Of a stretch of 64,000 nucleotides of DNA, positions 54,901 to 62,240 are shown piece by piece. A program made the translations under genes and the position numbers. Under the pieces are notes generated by a model. The model was not told the DNA's origin and searched no databases. It was given only the letters and a program-made list of their open reading frames with translations. How positions within the stretch are numbered: position 1 is the stretch's first letter; each line of letters begins with the position of its first letter. The DNA comes from Trichopria drosophilae. Its lineage: Eukaryota; Arthropoda; Insecta; Hymenoptera; Diapriidae. The stretch is taken from assembly GCA_030407085.1 (NCBI GenBank), contig CM059582.1:14675501-14739500 (forward strand), read 5' to 3'.

Positions 54901-57900
54901 GCGAGTAATGAACGTTGCATCATACTAAATTTTTAAAAACAAAAATTAGTAGCAGCCGAGAACGCTCGAGATAAGGAGCGGCCATTTCATCCAAATCATA
55001 GATTTAGTACCGAGGGCGCAAAACGGAGCATTAGTAACGTCTCGGCCTAGGATTGTCATACTGCTGATATTACGTAACTTTGGAAGTTCCATCAATATTT
55101 TCAATTATTAACGACTATAATTTACGATTATAATAATCAAGCGTACGTTTGTAAAATATATCTTCGAGTTCCTTTCTCGAACTTTCTACAATTTATTTAA
55201 ACGTTTCATGTTATAACAGTATCGAATTATGCACGTGCTACGGCATCTTATATCACACTTCTAATAGGAATAATATCGCACACGGGCGTGAATTGAGACA
55301 GCTTCATCTCTGGGGAGTTATTTCAACCTGATTATCAGGAGAAATATTGTTGAAACTCTTTTCCCATCGCTTAATGTTTTGCAATCTAGTTTATATCAGT
55401 CGGTTAGAAATCTCACTGTTACAATGCAAAACGCGACTACGTACACGAGTCATATCGACTTTCTCAGGTGGATAAAACGTCCTGTGCTTTCTATAATGTG
55501 TGTAATGATAATTTATTAAACACGAATTTATGCCGGGAATTTACACAGTTGCCTAATAGCTACAAGTGCAACGTTGATATAATAATAAAATAAAATAGTT
55601 AAGTGGTGCATTCGTAATTTCTTCGATGCTAAGATATAGTGACCTTCTGTACATGGTTGAAGTTGCGTAATCGTCTTTCAAGATAACGTAAGCTTTTATG
55701 TTAGTGACAATGTTTCGGCTTACATTTCTGGTCATTTTTAGTTTAAAATTGTCTTGGATTTAAGCGAACGCATATCAGGTATAAAGCAGTTGTACATCAA
55801 AATTATAATAACAGGTCGCTAAAAGTGATATATTGATTGAAACATTTGGGTTTTGCCAACAGTCTTTCAAGTTTTTCCGTTTCTGTTATACAAAAAATAT
55901 TTATACGGTTTTTAAATCAAGTATTTTGGTTTCTGCATTAAGTTTTTTCTTCGGCCTTATATGATTTAGAACAATAGTTAACCCCCTCCCCAAAAAACTT
56001 GTTTAATAATAAAAAAAACCCTTCTTTCATGTTCTCGAGAATTTCTGATCTGATAATACATTTTCTGTGATCTGTGACTAAATAAAACTATGGTGGTTTA
56101 TTTTTTAAACTAAAGAAAAATAAAGTTATTTCTCAGAACCTTTCGACAACAATAAAAATACTAATAATCTGTTGAACGTACAACGTGACATTTATACAGA
56201 ATTTTTGAAGAAATATTTCTTCTTTTGTGTTTAATATAAACATTAGCATTTTTAATTAGAAACATAAAATATAAAAAAAATTACTCCTCTGAGATGCGAA
56301 CCCAGAACTTATCGGAGCTCCACTTCTAATGGTACATGAAAAACAAAAAAGTCCGCGGTTGGCAGCTTAGTGAGGATATAGATTTTTAAAAAACATTTAT
56401 TTTTATTGTTTATCGTTAAATCTGGTACTGATCGGTCCATCTCAGTTACAAAACCTTTGAGAGATGAAAGTTGCAAAACATTTCAAATATCTTCCAAAAT
56501 TGAATTTGTGTTTCGTGCATGATTTTTGTCGCCTAACGTCCAAAATGTCCCAAAGAACCGAATGCAGGTACTTTTGAATTGCATGCAGGAAAGTCGCAAT
56601 AATTAACAAAATCCATGTTCAGACAAATTTTTTGAAGAAACGTCATGGGTCGAAGAACAAATTTTCCGTTTCTAAACATTATGATTTCTTTTTTTTTCTA
56701 TGACAACTATAGATGTAATAATAGTCTGTAGTAGAAACACATTTATTCCATTATTTTCAATTACAAATGAGTTTCGCTATATCAATACTAGAAATTAATC
56801 GTAAAGAAAATTTAATAAAACTAAACATTAATTTTTTGTTAATTACGAAAAATTTCTCGGACTATTACTAACCTTAAATTTACTTATTTTTGACTCCGAA
56901 TCATGGACTCGTCAAATAAAATTATGAAATCTCTCCTATTTTTTCCAGTTTTTTTATTAAGATACGTAGAATGTAGTTATTCAAATTTGTTAACTCTCTT
57001 ACCGATTATTTTGTATTTTGAAAAACGAAAAGCATTCTCAAGTCGTCTTTGAATTCTATTACGGAATGTCATAAAGTGAATTCTACTTAAGCTGAATGTA
57101 ATTTCATTCTTTGTAAAAGTGTAATTTCCCAAAATACTGCACAAAATAATTACACAAAAGTGTAAGTTCACCGTTCCAATAATATGCGATTTGCCAATTT
57201 GCAGCAAAAAGATACATTAACGAAAATGTCCTCGTGAATGCCATTACAGCTTAAAAGTCAGGCTGGAATTAATTTTGTATTTTTATTGTCACGAGAGGAT
57301 ACACATTGACTACTGATGATACTGATGAGCAACTGCAGTTGTCGGGTGGTGCAATTTTATTGACGAAATTCGAAAGGAAAAGATTGTCCCCGGAATAACA
57401 ATCGAGCTTTAAAATTAATCTAAAGTTATCACGATACTGCAATTGAGAATAACAATGTGTAATATCTTGGGTTATTTTAAGATACTTTCAACAGTATAAG
57501 AAACGATGTTAACATTTTATGAATGGTCGTAGGAAAGTATGTAACAATTAAACACATATTTTGGCATATATTTCAGAAAAGAGGACAAGGATGGGATACA
57601 GAAAGCCAGAAACTACAAAAAGTACAAGTGGATGTTCACTTTCAATTTCATGAACTTGTAAATAAGACTTTGGTCTTTTCAGCTATTTCTTAGCTATTCG
57701 AGGTTATTTATGCTGCTTAGTATTTTTACATCCAAAAGTAATTCGATTTGCTAATAAGCTGAAAAATAATAATTTCTGAGAAGTCCAAAATTTGTTTAAA
57801 GTTGTTATTGCAAAGAAAAATATCCAGGTTCAAGGGTGACAGATTAGAAAAAGTAATAAAAAAGCCTCAATAAACATGAAATACAAGGTTTCATATTATC

Positions 57901-60900
57901 CACTAAAAAAAAATCAAAAATTCAAAAGAAACATGATTTCCTGGTTGAACCTTCTTTTTAAAATAACTTTTCATTCTCCAAACATGTTTTACACGCCTAA
58001 AACCTATATTGATCGCGTTCTCGATGTCTAAACTTAAAATAAATACTGCAAGGGAATTGGAAACATTGTTTTACGACCGCAATGACAGATTCTTAATCCA
58101 ATTGTAGAGCATTTTTGTTATACAAAATTTTCTTTTCAGTTTAGAGTTGAAGAAGACATCAGAATCATTGTGATTTGTAGAACAATAATTCTTTTTCACG
58201 AAAACTATAGACTTTAGAAACATTTCTCAGAACAAAAATTACTTAAAATTGGTTAAAATACACCCATATTATTTTGTAATATTTTTAATGTTTATCCAAG
58301 TTTATGAAGAATAAAAACGAAAAATTGTTCTGAAAAAGTGTAAGGAAATTCTTTGACATTAATGTACTATAAACATTTTCTCTAAAATTTGCAGAATGAA
58401 ATGGTTATGTTTTATTAAAAAATGTGTCATTGCGGGCGCCATTTTATTTTATCAGATAACTGTTTAATTATGCTCATTGTCTTTCTTTTAAGTTCAGACT
58501 TCTAGGATGGGATTTAAATGGTTATTAGACATATAAAAGATAAATCATTTTAAAAAGTTTACTTTTGGTTCATTTTCGATTTTTCAATGGTTCAAAGTCA
58601 CTTTGCAAAATCCTTACCACCTTCAGAAAAATCATCCTCAAAATCATAATATACAATGATTTCCAAGAATTTTTGGCCAAGCTCGTCATGAGGCGATCCA
58701 AACTTAAATGACAAAATTGCGTTTCGTGGACGTTAACACATCTGCCCTCGCGGGTTGGGCGCCAAAATGTGATTCAAAAATAATATCTAGCATAATTATC
58801 TCAAATCAATTATTATCCATTTTATCAAATCAAAAAATGATTTATTACTCTGAAGAGTTTAGTAAATCTGATTATCTGATAACTTGCACCAATCTTACTA
58901 AATGCATTTTGGCGCCCAACCAAGGACGTTTGCACAGTAAAGTCTACGATCATCTTAAAACTTCCAAGTTCTAATACAAATGTGGTTTAAAATTATCGCA
59001 AACTATCAAATTTGAACTCAGGACAAATTTTTACAGCGAGTCACAAGATATTAATTGCAACGCTTAAAATTGCATCGGCTTTGAATGTCTTAGCGGCAAA
59101 CAAATGTTTAATAAGTATTTTTTGTTTTAGCCTCTTTTTTTTGTAGAATTTAAGGGAACTTTCATGGAATCTGGAGAATTGAAAAAATTCAATTCTGATC
59201 GAACATCCTTTAATAAAATTTTATAGTATTTTGAAAGAGTACTTAAATTCAACAGAAAATATAGAAATAAAAAATGGTCATCAAATTTTGATTGTCGCCA
59301 TAAAATTTAAACTCAAGACATCTTATAGCTGCACTATGGGAGCCTAAATTCGCCATATCCACGCTTCGAACTACTCTTCGCAAAAAACTGTGTTTAGGAA
59401 GTAAAAAACAGTTTGTGCTGAATACGAACCAACATTGTAAAGAACATTACTACGTTTTTTGGTTATCAAATTCCATTCAAATCACGATTACGAGTGTTGC
59501 AGAAGTGATAAAGTTTCAATTTCCCACACACAAAACGGCGCAACAACTCAAGACAGATAGTAAAATCGCCGAGAGAAATTTCTGGACGATTAACCGGACG
59601 CGTACTCGCGTAATGCAAAATAGAGCACCTGGACAGTTGTTGCTTACATCATTCTGATATATGTACACACTAGGAGCTCAGAATTATAGCAACACGCGTG
59701 TATGCGATTTGCATAAACAGCCGGTGTCTTTCCGATGCGGCATGTGCCAATTTCTACGAGTGCTCTCGCATCAGAGAAATCTAGCGCTTCCGATGTGTGG
59801 CCGTTGAAAGTTCTCTCATTGTGATCGCTCACCGGATAATAAAATTAATGTTCCGAAAACCATATCGTAATTTCCACCACTCACGTCACTGGAATTATAT
59901 TTATCAACATCCCAGAACATTTATATCGTTTCCAAAATTTGAGTGTTTTTTAGGGGTAGAATTTTAGTTGTCCTTGTACGACGTGCTGGCACTAGTAAGA
60001 AATTGACGTGAGTTGACCACTGATATATACTTTGAAGATCCTTCTTAGGAAGAAAAATAAGAAAAGTGAAGGAAATATATTTTCCGTAGACCGCCGAATG
60101 CTTGCTATTACGTCCCATTCAAACGTAAATAATTCGGTCATACTCAAGTTAGGGCCAGTTTTATTGTCTTGATCAAACTTCGGCGACATTCCCATAACTT
60201 CGGGAATCTTCGTCATCGAGTAATTTTTCCTCCCGCCTCAGGATTTAACGTAATCCTCTCTTGCATGTTGGTTTCAAACGAGATGGGAGACAATTTTTAG
60301 TATGTATTATATACTCGTTTTTATTAGTCTTGGAAATTAGCCAAAGACAACAATTATCAATAATTATTTTAAATTGTCCAACGACTTTTTCTTACAAATT
60401 GCATTTTAATAGTTTTTTACAGGGTCTAATTTACCCCAATGTTTAGTACGATAGTTTCTTAATGAAAGGTTATAAATTTTGCGCATTAACAGCCGATCAC
60501 GTCGATTATTTTTTATTGCATCTCGGCGCGGCGTGTAATGACAGAGGACGTTACGCTCGCGCTACCGTGCCGTTGTCGTGGCGTTAAACAACCGCTTGTT
60601 AAATACCTCAGCGTTACCGAGTCTATGGACTTCGAGAAAGTCTTTGTCAATTTCGAGTTTTCGAATACGCACCTCGTTGCAAAACCGCTCTTGTTTTCAA
60701 AATTACCGACACTCTTGTTTCGCTTTATTTTCTTTTTTTCTAATCCCCACGTGACAAATTTTTCGAGGTTATGTCAGGTATATTTCGTTCGGTTGGTTAT
60801 GACGTCGAAAAGTGCGGAAATGGCGAAGGAAAGAAAGGAACATTACCTAATATTCCATTTATACTTTAGCAATTCATCGAAAGTTCATGAACGCGAAAAG

Positions 60901-61923
60901 TTACCGTGTGGTAAATCGTTTTATGGTTTGTTATTATGTTGCCGAATTATAACAAAATTATTATGGGATGTTGCGAAAGTCCATTTTTATGAGGAAAGAA
61001 ACATGTCGGATCAGGACAGTTAGTAGTTTATTATCCACGGAAGTCTGACCGAATGAGCAGGCTCATGGAAAAGCACCTTTAAGATATGTCTTATTATTGG
61101 TTCATCTCGTGAGCGAATGAAAAAAAGTGTTATGTAAATCTGACAAATCAAGTTTATTATATATGGCGAGGATAAAATATTTATAATTATATCTCGAGCT
61201 TCGATTCAATTCATATCTTGATGATGTTTGCAATCTGTGTTTGACAATCTCGCTGAAAGGGTACTACACGTTTCCATTTAATTATCAGGTATAGAAAATA
61301 ATTCTCGACCTCTTTTGACGGAAATTACTTTCACTAAACTCGCGGAAAAATTTTAAAGGTTATGTGAGACAAGTATGCCATTTTGTCGTTATGTGGATAT
61401 AAAATAGCCGGAAACTAAAGAAATAATGAAATTACTTTTCCACATAACTCAATATATTTTCCTGTCACTGTAATAGTGACAATAAATTTTTGAGGTCAGA
61501 CTTCCAATAATTGGACCAAAAATTTGGATATTTTTTTTGTGCATTATTTCTTTTTAATCGGCTATAGTACGTGTAACATCGACAGTTAGTTACTTGATTG
61601 ACTTTGAACAATTTCACTGGCACGTGTGCTAAATTGATGACCGCGCGGCAATTACGAAAATGCGTTAGTTTCACGAGGTGCAGTCGGTTCGGTAGTTTCG
61701 CGAGAAAGCGTGCACCGGCGACTTTTTACTTTTGTCATTACTTGAAGTAAATTTTTTATAATTAAACACCTCCATGTTTAAGAATTGCACTACATCAACT
61801 TACTTGTTGCTGCGCGCCCTCAGGATTGCCATAAATCGCTGGGTTCGCTGATGCGGCTGCGTATTCGCAAATCTTCAGGAGGAACACCAACTTGAGAAAA
61901 CTTAGCGACCTTCTTCGCTTCAT
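6762..61923 (-). CDS. mfas: FAS1-domain secreted protein, probable midline fasciclin (3' end outside window)
   Basis: Spliced gene: join(complement) 61923-61804, 26279-24260, 22870-22755, 22556-22419, 13236-13035, 6989-6762, continuing off the left edge. The joined frame is open for 941 residues with phases 0/1/0/0/1/1 that all match. Seen: an N-terminal signal peptide (residues 1-26), Gln-rich coiled-coil segments (about 103-135 and 183-230), a long Ser/Thr/Pro-rich linker (about 510-680), then FAS1 domain 1 (about 683-832) and most of FAS1 domain 2 (from about 833). Both domains show the H1 motif (TIFVPTDKAF and TIFAPTDTAF); domain 1 has the H2 motif GIAHAIDRV. Known of the family: FAS1 domains mediate extracellular adhesion, and insect midline fasciclin and vertebrate TGFBI carry several in tandem. 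The mfas name is inferred from the secreted tandem FAS1 architecture; another insect FAS1 protein remains possible. An extra small exon inside the 35-kb first intron cannot be excluded. Confidence 0.8.
8234..8336. mobile_element. Short palindromic element
   Basis: GCCGGTAAAAATGCCAAAT at the left mirrors TTTGGTATTTTTACTGGC at the right, with another internal TTTGGCATTTTTAC. About 103 bases; no coding content. Confidence 0.55.
9145..9335. repeat. TGTCGG/T-run dispersed repeat, copy 3
   Basis: Begins GGGTGCGGATCGAAAACCGA, followed by CCGACA words, then switches strand to GTGTCAGTTTTTGG and TGTCCGCTTTTCGATTATCG. Same word set and foldback layout as the copy at 32436-32740. Confidence 0.6.
9833..10010 (+). 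repeat. CATGAAAAAACCA minisatellite
   Basis: About 14 degenerate units of 11-14 bases of the form CATGAAAAAACCA or CACGAAAAAACCA. The minus strand reads as a long FF/HVF low-complexity open frame, which is an artefact of the repeat. Confidence 0.85.
11547..12712. mobile_element. Large foldback element with internal tandem repeats
   Basis: About 1.17 kb. The left arm (from TTTGGTAAACCTTTACAAAA, about 11550) and right arm (ending TTTTGTAAAGGTTTACCAAA, about 12700) are diverged reverse complements over at least 300 bases, including GGGGGTCGGACG/CGTCCGACCCCC and a shared CTGATTACGAATATGATCAT. The interior carries three units of about 139 bases plus part of one in reverse orientation. No protein is encoded. 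It sits wholly in intron 5. Confidence 0.8.
11946..12260 (+). repeat. Tandem repeat of about 139 bases with a GC-rich hairpin
   Basis: Units start at about 11946, 12085 and 12223 with TTCGATTGTTACAAACATCT and contain TCACGCA-TGGTAATTA. The second unit has a perfect stem CTGGGGGGC / GCCCCCCAG with a three-base loop; the first has a decayed version. A reverse-orientation relative lies at about 12300-12420, so the array is itself folded back. Confidence 0.75.
13035..13236 (-). CDS. mfas: mfas exon 5: end of FAS1-1 and start of FAS1-2
   Basis: 202 bases coding residues 799-865 plus one base. The peptide starts VTTINGARVAPNKRD and contains the H2 signature GIAHAIDRVMFPLP that closes FAS1 domain 1. 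It is followed at once by the opening helices of the second domain (VGDLMQTMQADRERRFSTFL, KLLHVSGLDETLS). The acceptor is TTGATCAG and the donor GTAAGG. The intron upstream is about 9.2 kb and holds several transposon remnants. Confidence 0.9.
13490..14170 (+). repeat. Degenerate tandem repeat containing CCGCCATTTTGAATT
   Basis: Units of roughly 90-145 bases recur at about 13500, 13625, 13715, 13830, 13985 and 14125. Each has a (C)CGCCATTTTGAATTT core, a CCAAAAACT word and a GAATTTTCATATGTTGTTA-like word. A single further core occurs at 14755, and reverse-oriented relatives appear at 51600-51890. Confidence 0.7.
15695..16297. mobile_element. CCCAATAA-ended element with internal AAACGTATA repeats
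   Basis: About 600 bases. The ends CCCAATAAGAAC and (reverse complement) CCCAATAAAACAC form short inverted repeats. The interior is built almost wholly from variants of ACGTTTTAAACGT/AACGTATATTAAACG, many self-complementary. Non-coding; probably a MITE. Confidence 0.55.
17726..18782. mobile_element. Foldback element of about 1.06 kb, nearly full palindrome
   Basis: Left arm from ACCCTTTTCATGCCAAAAGG; right arm ends GGCATGGAAAGGGTTA. Paired landmarks include TGATAAGCAAAAAAATGTT / TTTTTTTGCTTATCATTA, CGTTGTCGGATC / GATCCGACAACAG and GGCTTTTACACGTATTTTTT / AAACACGTAAAAGCC. The arms reach almost to the centre, where a segment with CATAATCG and CTGAGATA is repeated. No coding content. Confidence 0.8.
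18842..18868 (+). repeat. TTAGG-type interspersed repeat
   Basis: AGGTTAGGTTATGTTAGGTT, just outside the right end of the preceding foldback element. Confidence 0.6.
19066..20054. mobile_element. Foldback element disrupted by a nested MITE
   Basis: Left arm begins AAGGTCCAAACGGACACTTT; right arm ends AAGTGTCCCTTTGGTACTT. Paired landmarks: TTCTGACGTGGAATTGAT with the complement of AATTTCACGTCAGAA, and ATTAAAATTTAAGAAAAATG with its complement. The right arm is interrupted at 19620-19935 by a separate inverted-repeat element, after which pairing resumes. Confidence 0.75.
19622..19933. mobile_element. CACGGAGAAAAAT MITE (312 bases), nested
   Basis: The ends CACGGAGAAAAAT and ATTTTTCTCCGTG are perfect 13-base inverted repeats, flanked on both sides by TA (19620-19621 and 19934-19935). 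The interior repeats words such as AGCGGAA, CAGCTAA and CCGAAAA. The element interrupts the arm of a larger palindrome, which confirms its boundaries. A TA target site suggests mobilisation by an IS630-Tc1-mariner-type transposase (inference). Confidence 0.8.
22419..22556 (-). CDS. mfas: mfas exon 4: FAS1 domain 1 core, GC splice donor
   Basis: 138 bases, 46 codons, phase 0 at both ends (residues 753-798). The peptide begins LLLHHVVPGAFRIESLQDE, the typical FAS1 central region ('HHVVPG'), and ends HDHEWNDIK. The acceptor is TTCGCAG. The donor reads AAG followed by GCAAGT (22418-22413), the consensus of a GC-AG intron. The nearest GT (GTAATG, four bases on) would shift the frame and run into a stop in exon 5, so the GC donor is favoured. 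Confidence 0.88.
22755..22870 (-). CDS. mfas: mfas exon 3: FAS1 domain 1, H1 motif
   Basis: 116 bases, entered in phase 1 after the acceptor ATTGCAG (22877-22871). It codes PYTIFVPTDKAF, the FAS1 H1 signature, then LLVQLGGPEKAEQKFRDNP and RLLSG (residues 714-752). The donor is AGCGGG followed by GTAAAG. The frame continues directly into exon 4 across a 198-base intron. The upstream intron of 1,389 bases looks like ordinary single-copy sequence. Confidence 0.9.
22871..24259. other. mfas intron 2: single-copy-looking sequence
   Basis: 1,389 bases between exons 2 and 3. More balanced in composition than the larger introns, with no repeat family seen elsewhere in the window and no credible exon. 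It may hold regulatory sequence, but nothing specific is recognised. Confidence 0.4.
24260..26279 (-). CDS. mfas: mfas exon 2: Gln-rich coiled coil and Ser/Thr/Pro stalk, start of FAS1-1
   Basis: 2,020 bases, the largest exon, coding residues 41-713 plus one base. Seen in order: SRIPIDLRPRL start; Gln-rich helices with runs of Q, E and L (about 103-135 and 183-230) likely to form coiled coils; a low-complexity S/T/P segment; a compact, less repetitive island at about 433-506 (contains DYEVIRQKDDG and KVTFVVLEEQPDGSYK) that looks like a folded or conserved module; a second S/T/P-rich stalk; and the first FAS1 helices (LSNLLRKEGLFAMSKYL). Potential N-glycosylation at NVT (about 377) and NET (711-713). 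It ends ACTG at a GTAAGT donor (phase 1). The acceptor is a tandem ATTCAG/TTTCAG, so two isoforms differing by Phe-Gln are possible. The open frame runs 14 codons upstream of the acceptor, but into pyrimidine-rich intron. Confidence 0.88.
27561..27755. repeat. Palindromic element
   Basis: GGGGAACAATGTTCCGAAAA at the left mirrors TTTTTGGAACTTTGTTCCCC at the right, with GGCCAAAATTTCGATA / TATCGAAATTTTAGCC inside. Arms are about 55 bases around a spacer of about 90. Confidence 0.75.
28035..30290 (+). repeat. Satellite-like array, about ten units of about 240 bases
   Basis: A landmark TAAGTTTCCTGAGCTAATTT, followed by TATACGCTTCGAAAA and an A-run, recurs at about 28035, 28406, 28602, 28833, 29084, 29339, 29575, 29819, 30052 and 30266. 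Spacing is mostly 196-255 bases, with one 371-base gap. Each unit also carries CCTAAATCCTCCAAATT, GACTCTAATTAGTAAAAAAA and CTCAATGCTCTCGAACAGAT. Units are diverged, so the array is old. Poly-A and poly-C runs occur within it. Confidence 0.85.
32436..32740. repeat. TGTCGG/T-run dispersed repeat, copy 4
   Basis: Starts GTGCGGGTCGAAAAGCCGAC, continues with CCGACA words, then flips to TGTCGGTTTTTTCACCATCG, restarts at GGGTGCGGTCGAC, and ends TTGTCGGTTTTCGACTCTCA plus a further TTTTCGATTGTCGGC. Two nested foldback units appear joined here. Confidence 0.65.
33319..34080. mobile_element. Possible element with TATACAGGGT-like ends
   Basis: The left end TATAGCGGGTGTGCAAAAGT and the reverse complement of the right end (TATACAGGGTCTTCAAAAAG) are similar over about 20 bases. 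The 760-base interior has T-runs and a GCGGGTGGGGTGGAGG patch but no recognisable protein. Ends of the CAGGGTGT type are common in arthropod repeats. Boundaries are uncertain. Confidence 0.4.
34580..34795. repeat. Palindromic element
   Basis: CTTGAGATATGGGGATTCAA at the left mirrors TTCAAATCCCTACATCTCAAG at the right end, with AAAATTGAGTTTTTGGAAAA matching the complement of TTTTCAAAAAAATGCAATTT inside. Spacer about 60 bases. Confidence 0.65.
37575..37594 (+). repeat. TTTGGCGCCCAACCAAGGA motif (possible retroelement primer-site relic)
   Basis: A 19-base word identical to one at 58909-58925. TGGCGCCCAAC is the start of the tRNA-Lys complementary primer-binding site used by many LTR retroelements, but the following bases do not match that tRNA, and no gag or pol sequence follows. 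Confidence 0.3.
40360..40565 (+). mobile_element. Pogo-like MITE, copy A
   Basis: Element 40362-40563 flanked by TA on both sides. The ends CAGCAGAAC and GTTCTGCTG are inverted repeats. The interior contains ATCGACATTGCTTTAAACGC, GATTGGCTCATTTG, ATGAGCATGCGC and GTCTCCGCCCACTGTCGAAC. It is homologous along its length to copy B (51987-52219), which is inverted. The end consensus CAGTAGAACCTCG resembles pogo/Tigger termini. Non-coding. Confidence 0.85.
42614..42730 (+). promoter_or_regulatory. GC-rich cluster of four perfect stem-loops
   Basis: Stem 1 GAGAAAC/GTTTCTC (42614-42633), stem 2 GGGGTC/GACCCC (42636-42652), stem 3 AGTTTC/GAAACT (42659-42678), stem 4 CTCCGAGT/ACTCGGAG (42713-42730), preceded by the palindrome CTCCGGAG. 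A GA-rich run and TTATATAG (42743-42750) follow, with an initiator-like TCATTG about 36 bases on. It could be a structured RNA, a clustered palindromic binding region or an intronic promoter; function unknown. Confidence 0.45.
48562..48955. mobile_element. Palindromic element of about 390 bases
   Basis: Left arm GGAAAATACTTCTTCTACTA, CTATCGATTCCCGCC, AAAACGGGTT and GTTGGGATCATTTTCAATA. The reverse complement of the right half reads GGAAGACACCTCCCCTACTA, CCATCGATTTCCGTC, GAAACGGGTT and TTGAAAATGATCCCAACTA in a matching order. Non-coding. Confidence 0.7.
51600..51890 (-). repeat. Diverged units related to the CGCCATTTT repeat
   Basis: TTTCAAAATGGC...CCAATATGGCGG (about 51635) and ATACAAAATGGTGGAGTCAA (about 51782) form two units about 150 bases apart, in reverse orientation to the array at 13490-14170. 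Confidence 0.4.
51985..52221 (-). mobile_element. Pogo-like MITE, copy B
   Basis: Element 51987-52219 flanked by TA. Reading the minus strand it starts CAGTAGAACCTCGCTTGCTC and ends GCGAGGTTTTATT. It shares with copy A the words GATTGGCTCATTTG, ATGAGCATGCGC and CCACTGTCGAACTAGCGAGG in the same order. It retains more CCTCGCTTA-type subrepeats than copy A. Non-coding. Confidence 0.85.
54664..54790 (+). ncRNA. tRNA-like segment with hairpin and T-run (SINE relic or pol III RNA)
   Basis: TAGCTCAGTCGG (54667-54678) is a perfect pol III A-box. AATTCGAATCG (54718-54728) matches the B-box at 8 of 11 positions, at a tRNA-like distance. A full cloverleaf does not form (weak acceptor and anticodon arms), so this is not a functional tRNA. 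Downstream a perfect hairpin CCGATCC/GGATCGG (54769-54784) is followed by TCTTTT, a plausible pol III stop. Alternatives: a decayed tRNA-derived SINE head or chance. Confidence 0.4.
58747..58926. repeat. Inverted-repeat element with TTGGCGCCCAACC ends
   Basis: GGTTGGGCGCCAAAATG (58753-58769) and CATTTTGGCGCCCAACC (58905-58921) are perfect 17-base inverted repeats around about 135 bases of AT-rich sequence. The right copy continues AAGGA, as at 37575. Confidence 0.7.
61804..61923 (-). CDS. mfas: mfas exon 1: start codon and signal peptide
   Basis: Forty codons from ATG to a strong GTAAGT donor (61803-61798). The peptide opens with a basic stretch (MKRRRSLSF), then a hydrophobic core (LKLVFLLKIC), and ends in AAASA followed by NPA, a good signal-peptidase site after residue 26. 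It closes with GNPEGAQQQ, which runs naturally into the Gln-rich exon 2. Phase 0 agrees with the exon 2 acceptor. This ATG was chosen because it is the only one that gives a classical secretion signal in frame with the donor. The gap to exon 2 is about 35.5 kb, so the linkage rests on phase, strand and protein logic rather than on adjacency. Confidence 0.75.
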
Positions 61924-62240
61924 GATCACTTCAAAAAAAATTTTATTTTCGAAAAATATCAACCGAACACGAAAACGCGAAGAAAATACCTCGAAATGGC
62001 TTTTTGGACTCCGGTCACTGGGGGTTCACCTGTGCTAGAGGTCAGAGGGCGCGAATATTTGCCGATGAACATTCGGCGATGACGAGGAGGTTGAGACTGC
62101 AGGAGATCGGAAAACGCCAAGGAGTTTTACTTCTGCTGCGGTAGAGGAAGAGCCCCCGGGTGGGAGACCGTTCGGTGTCGGGTACCCTGTTCCTTAGGTC
62201 CGATCCCCGGACGGTGCACACAACGATGATGCGAAAGGAA
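61924..62240 (-). promoter_or_regulatory. Presumed 5' UTR and core promoter of the mfas-like gene
   Basis: The 300 bases upstream of the start codon are clearly more GC-rich than the surrounding DNA, as expected for a 5' UTR and promoter. On the minus strand an initiator-like TCATCG has its A at 62227, and a DPE-like GGACCT (62201-62196) lies 27-32 bases downstream, one base off the usual spacing. No TATA box was seen. A short hairpin (GCCGA/TCGGC) lies near 62060-62080. The transcription start and any 5' UTR intron are inferred, not shown. Confidence 0.35.

Larger units (their letters stand above)
26280..61803. other. mfas intron 1 (about 35.5 kb): repeats and unique sequence
   Basis: Between the signal-peptide exon and the stalk exon. 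Listed separately are a satellite array, palindromes, two pogo-like elements, a TGTCGG repeat, a stem-loop cluster and a tRNA-like segment. The remaining stretches (26400-27500, 30400-32400, 35900-40300, 41000-42600, 43100-48500, 49000-51500, 52300-58700 and 59000-61800) are AT-rich with mixed complexity. Open frames there are short and resemble no family. A nested gene or an alternative first exon cannot be excluded from sequence alone. Confidence 0.5.
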
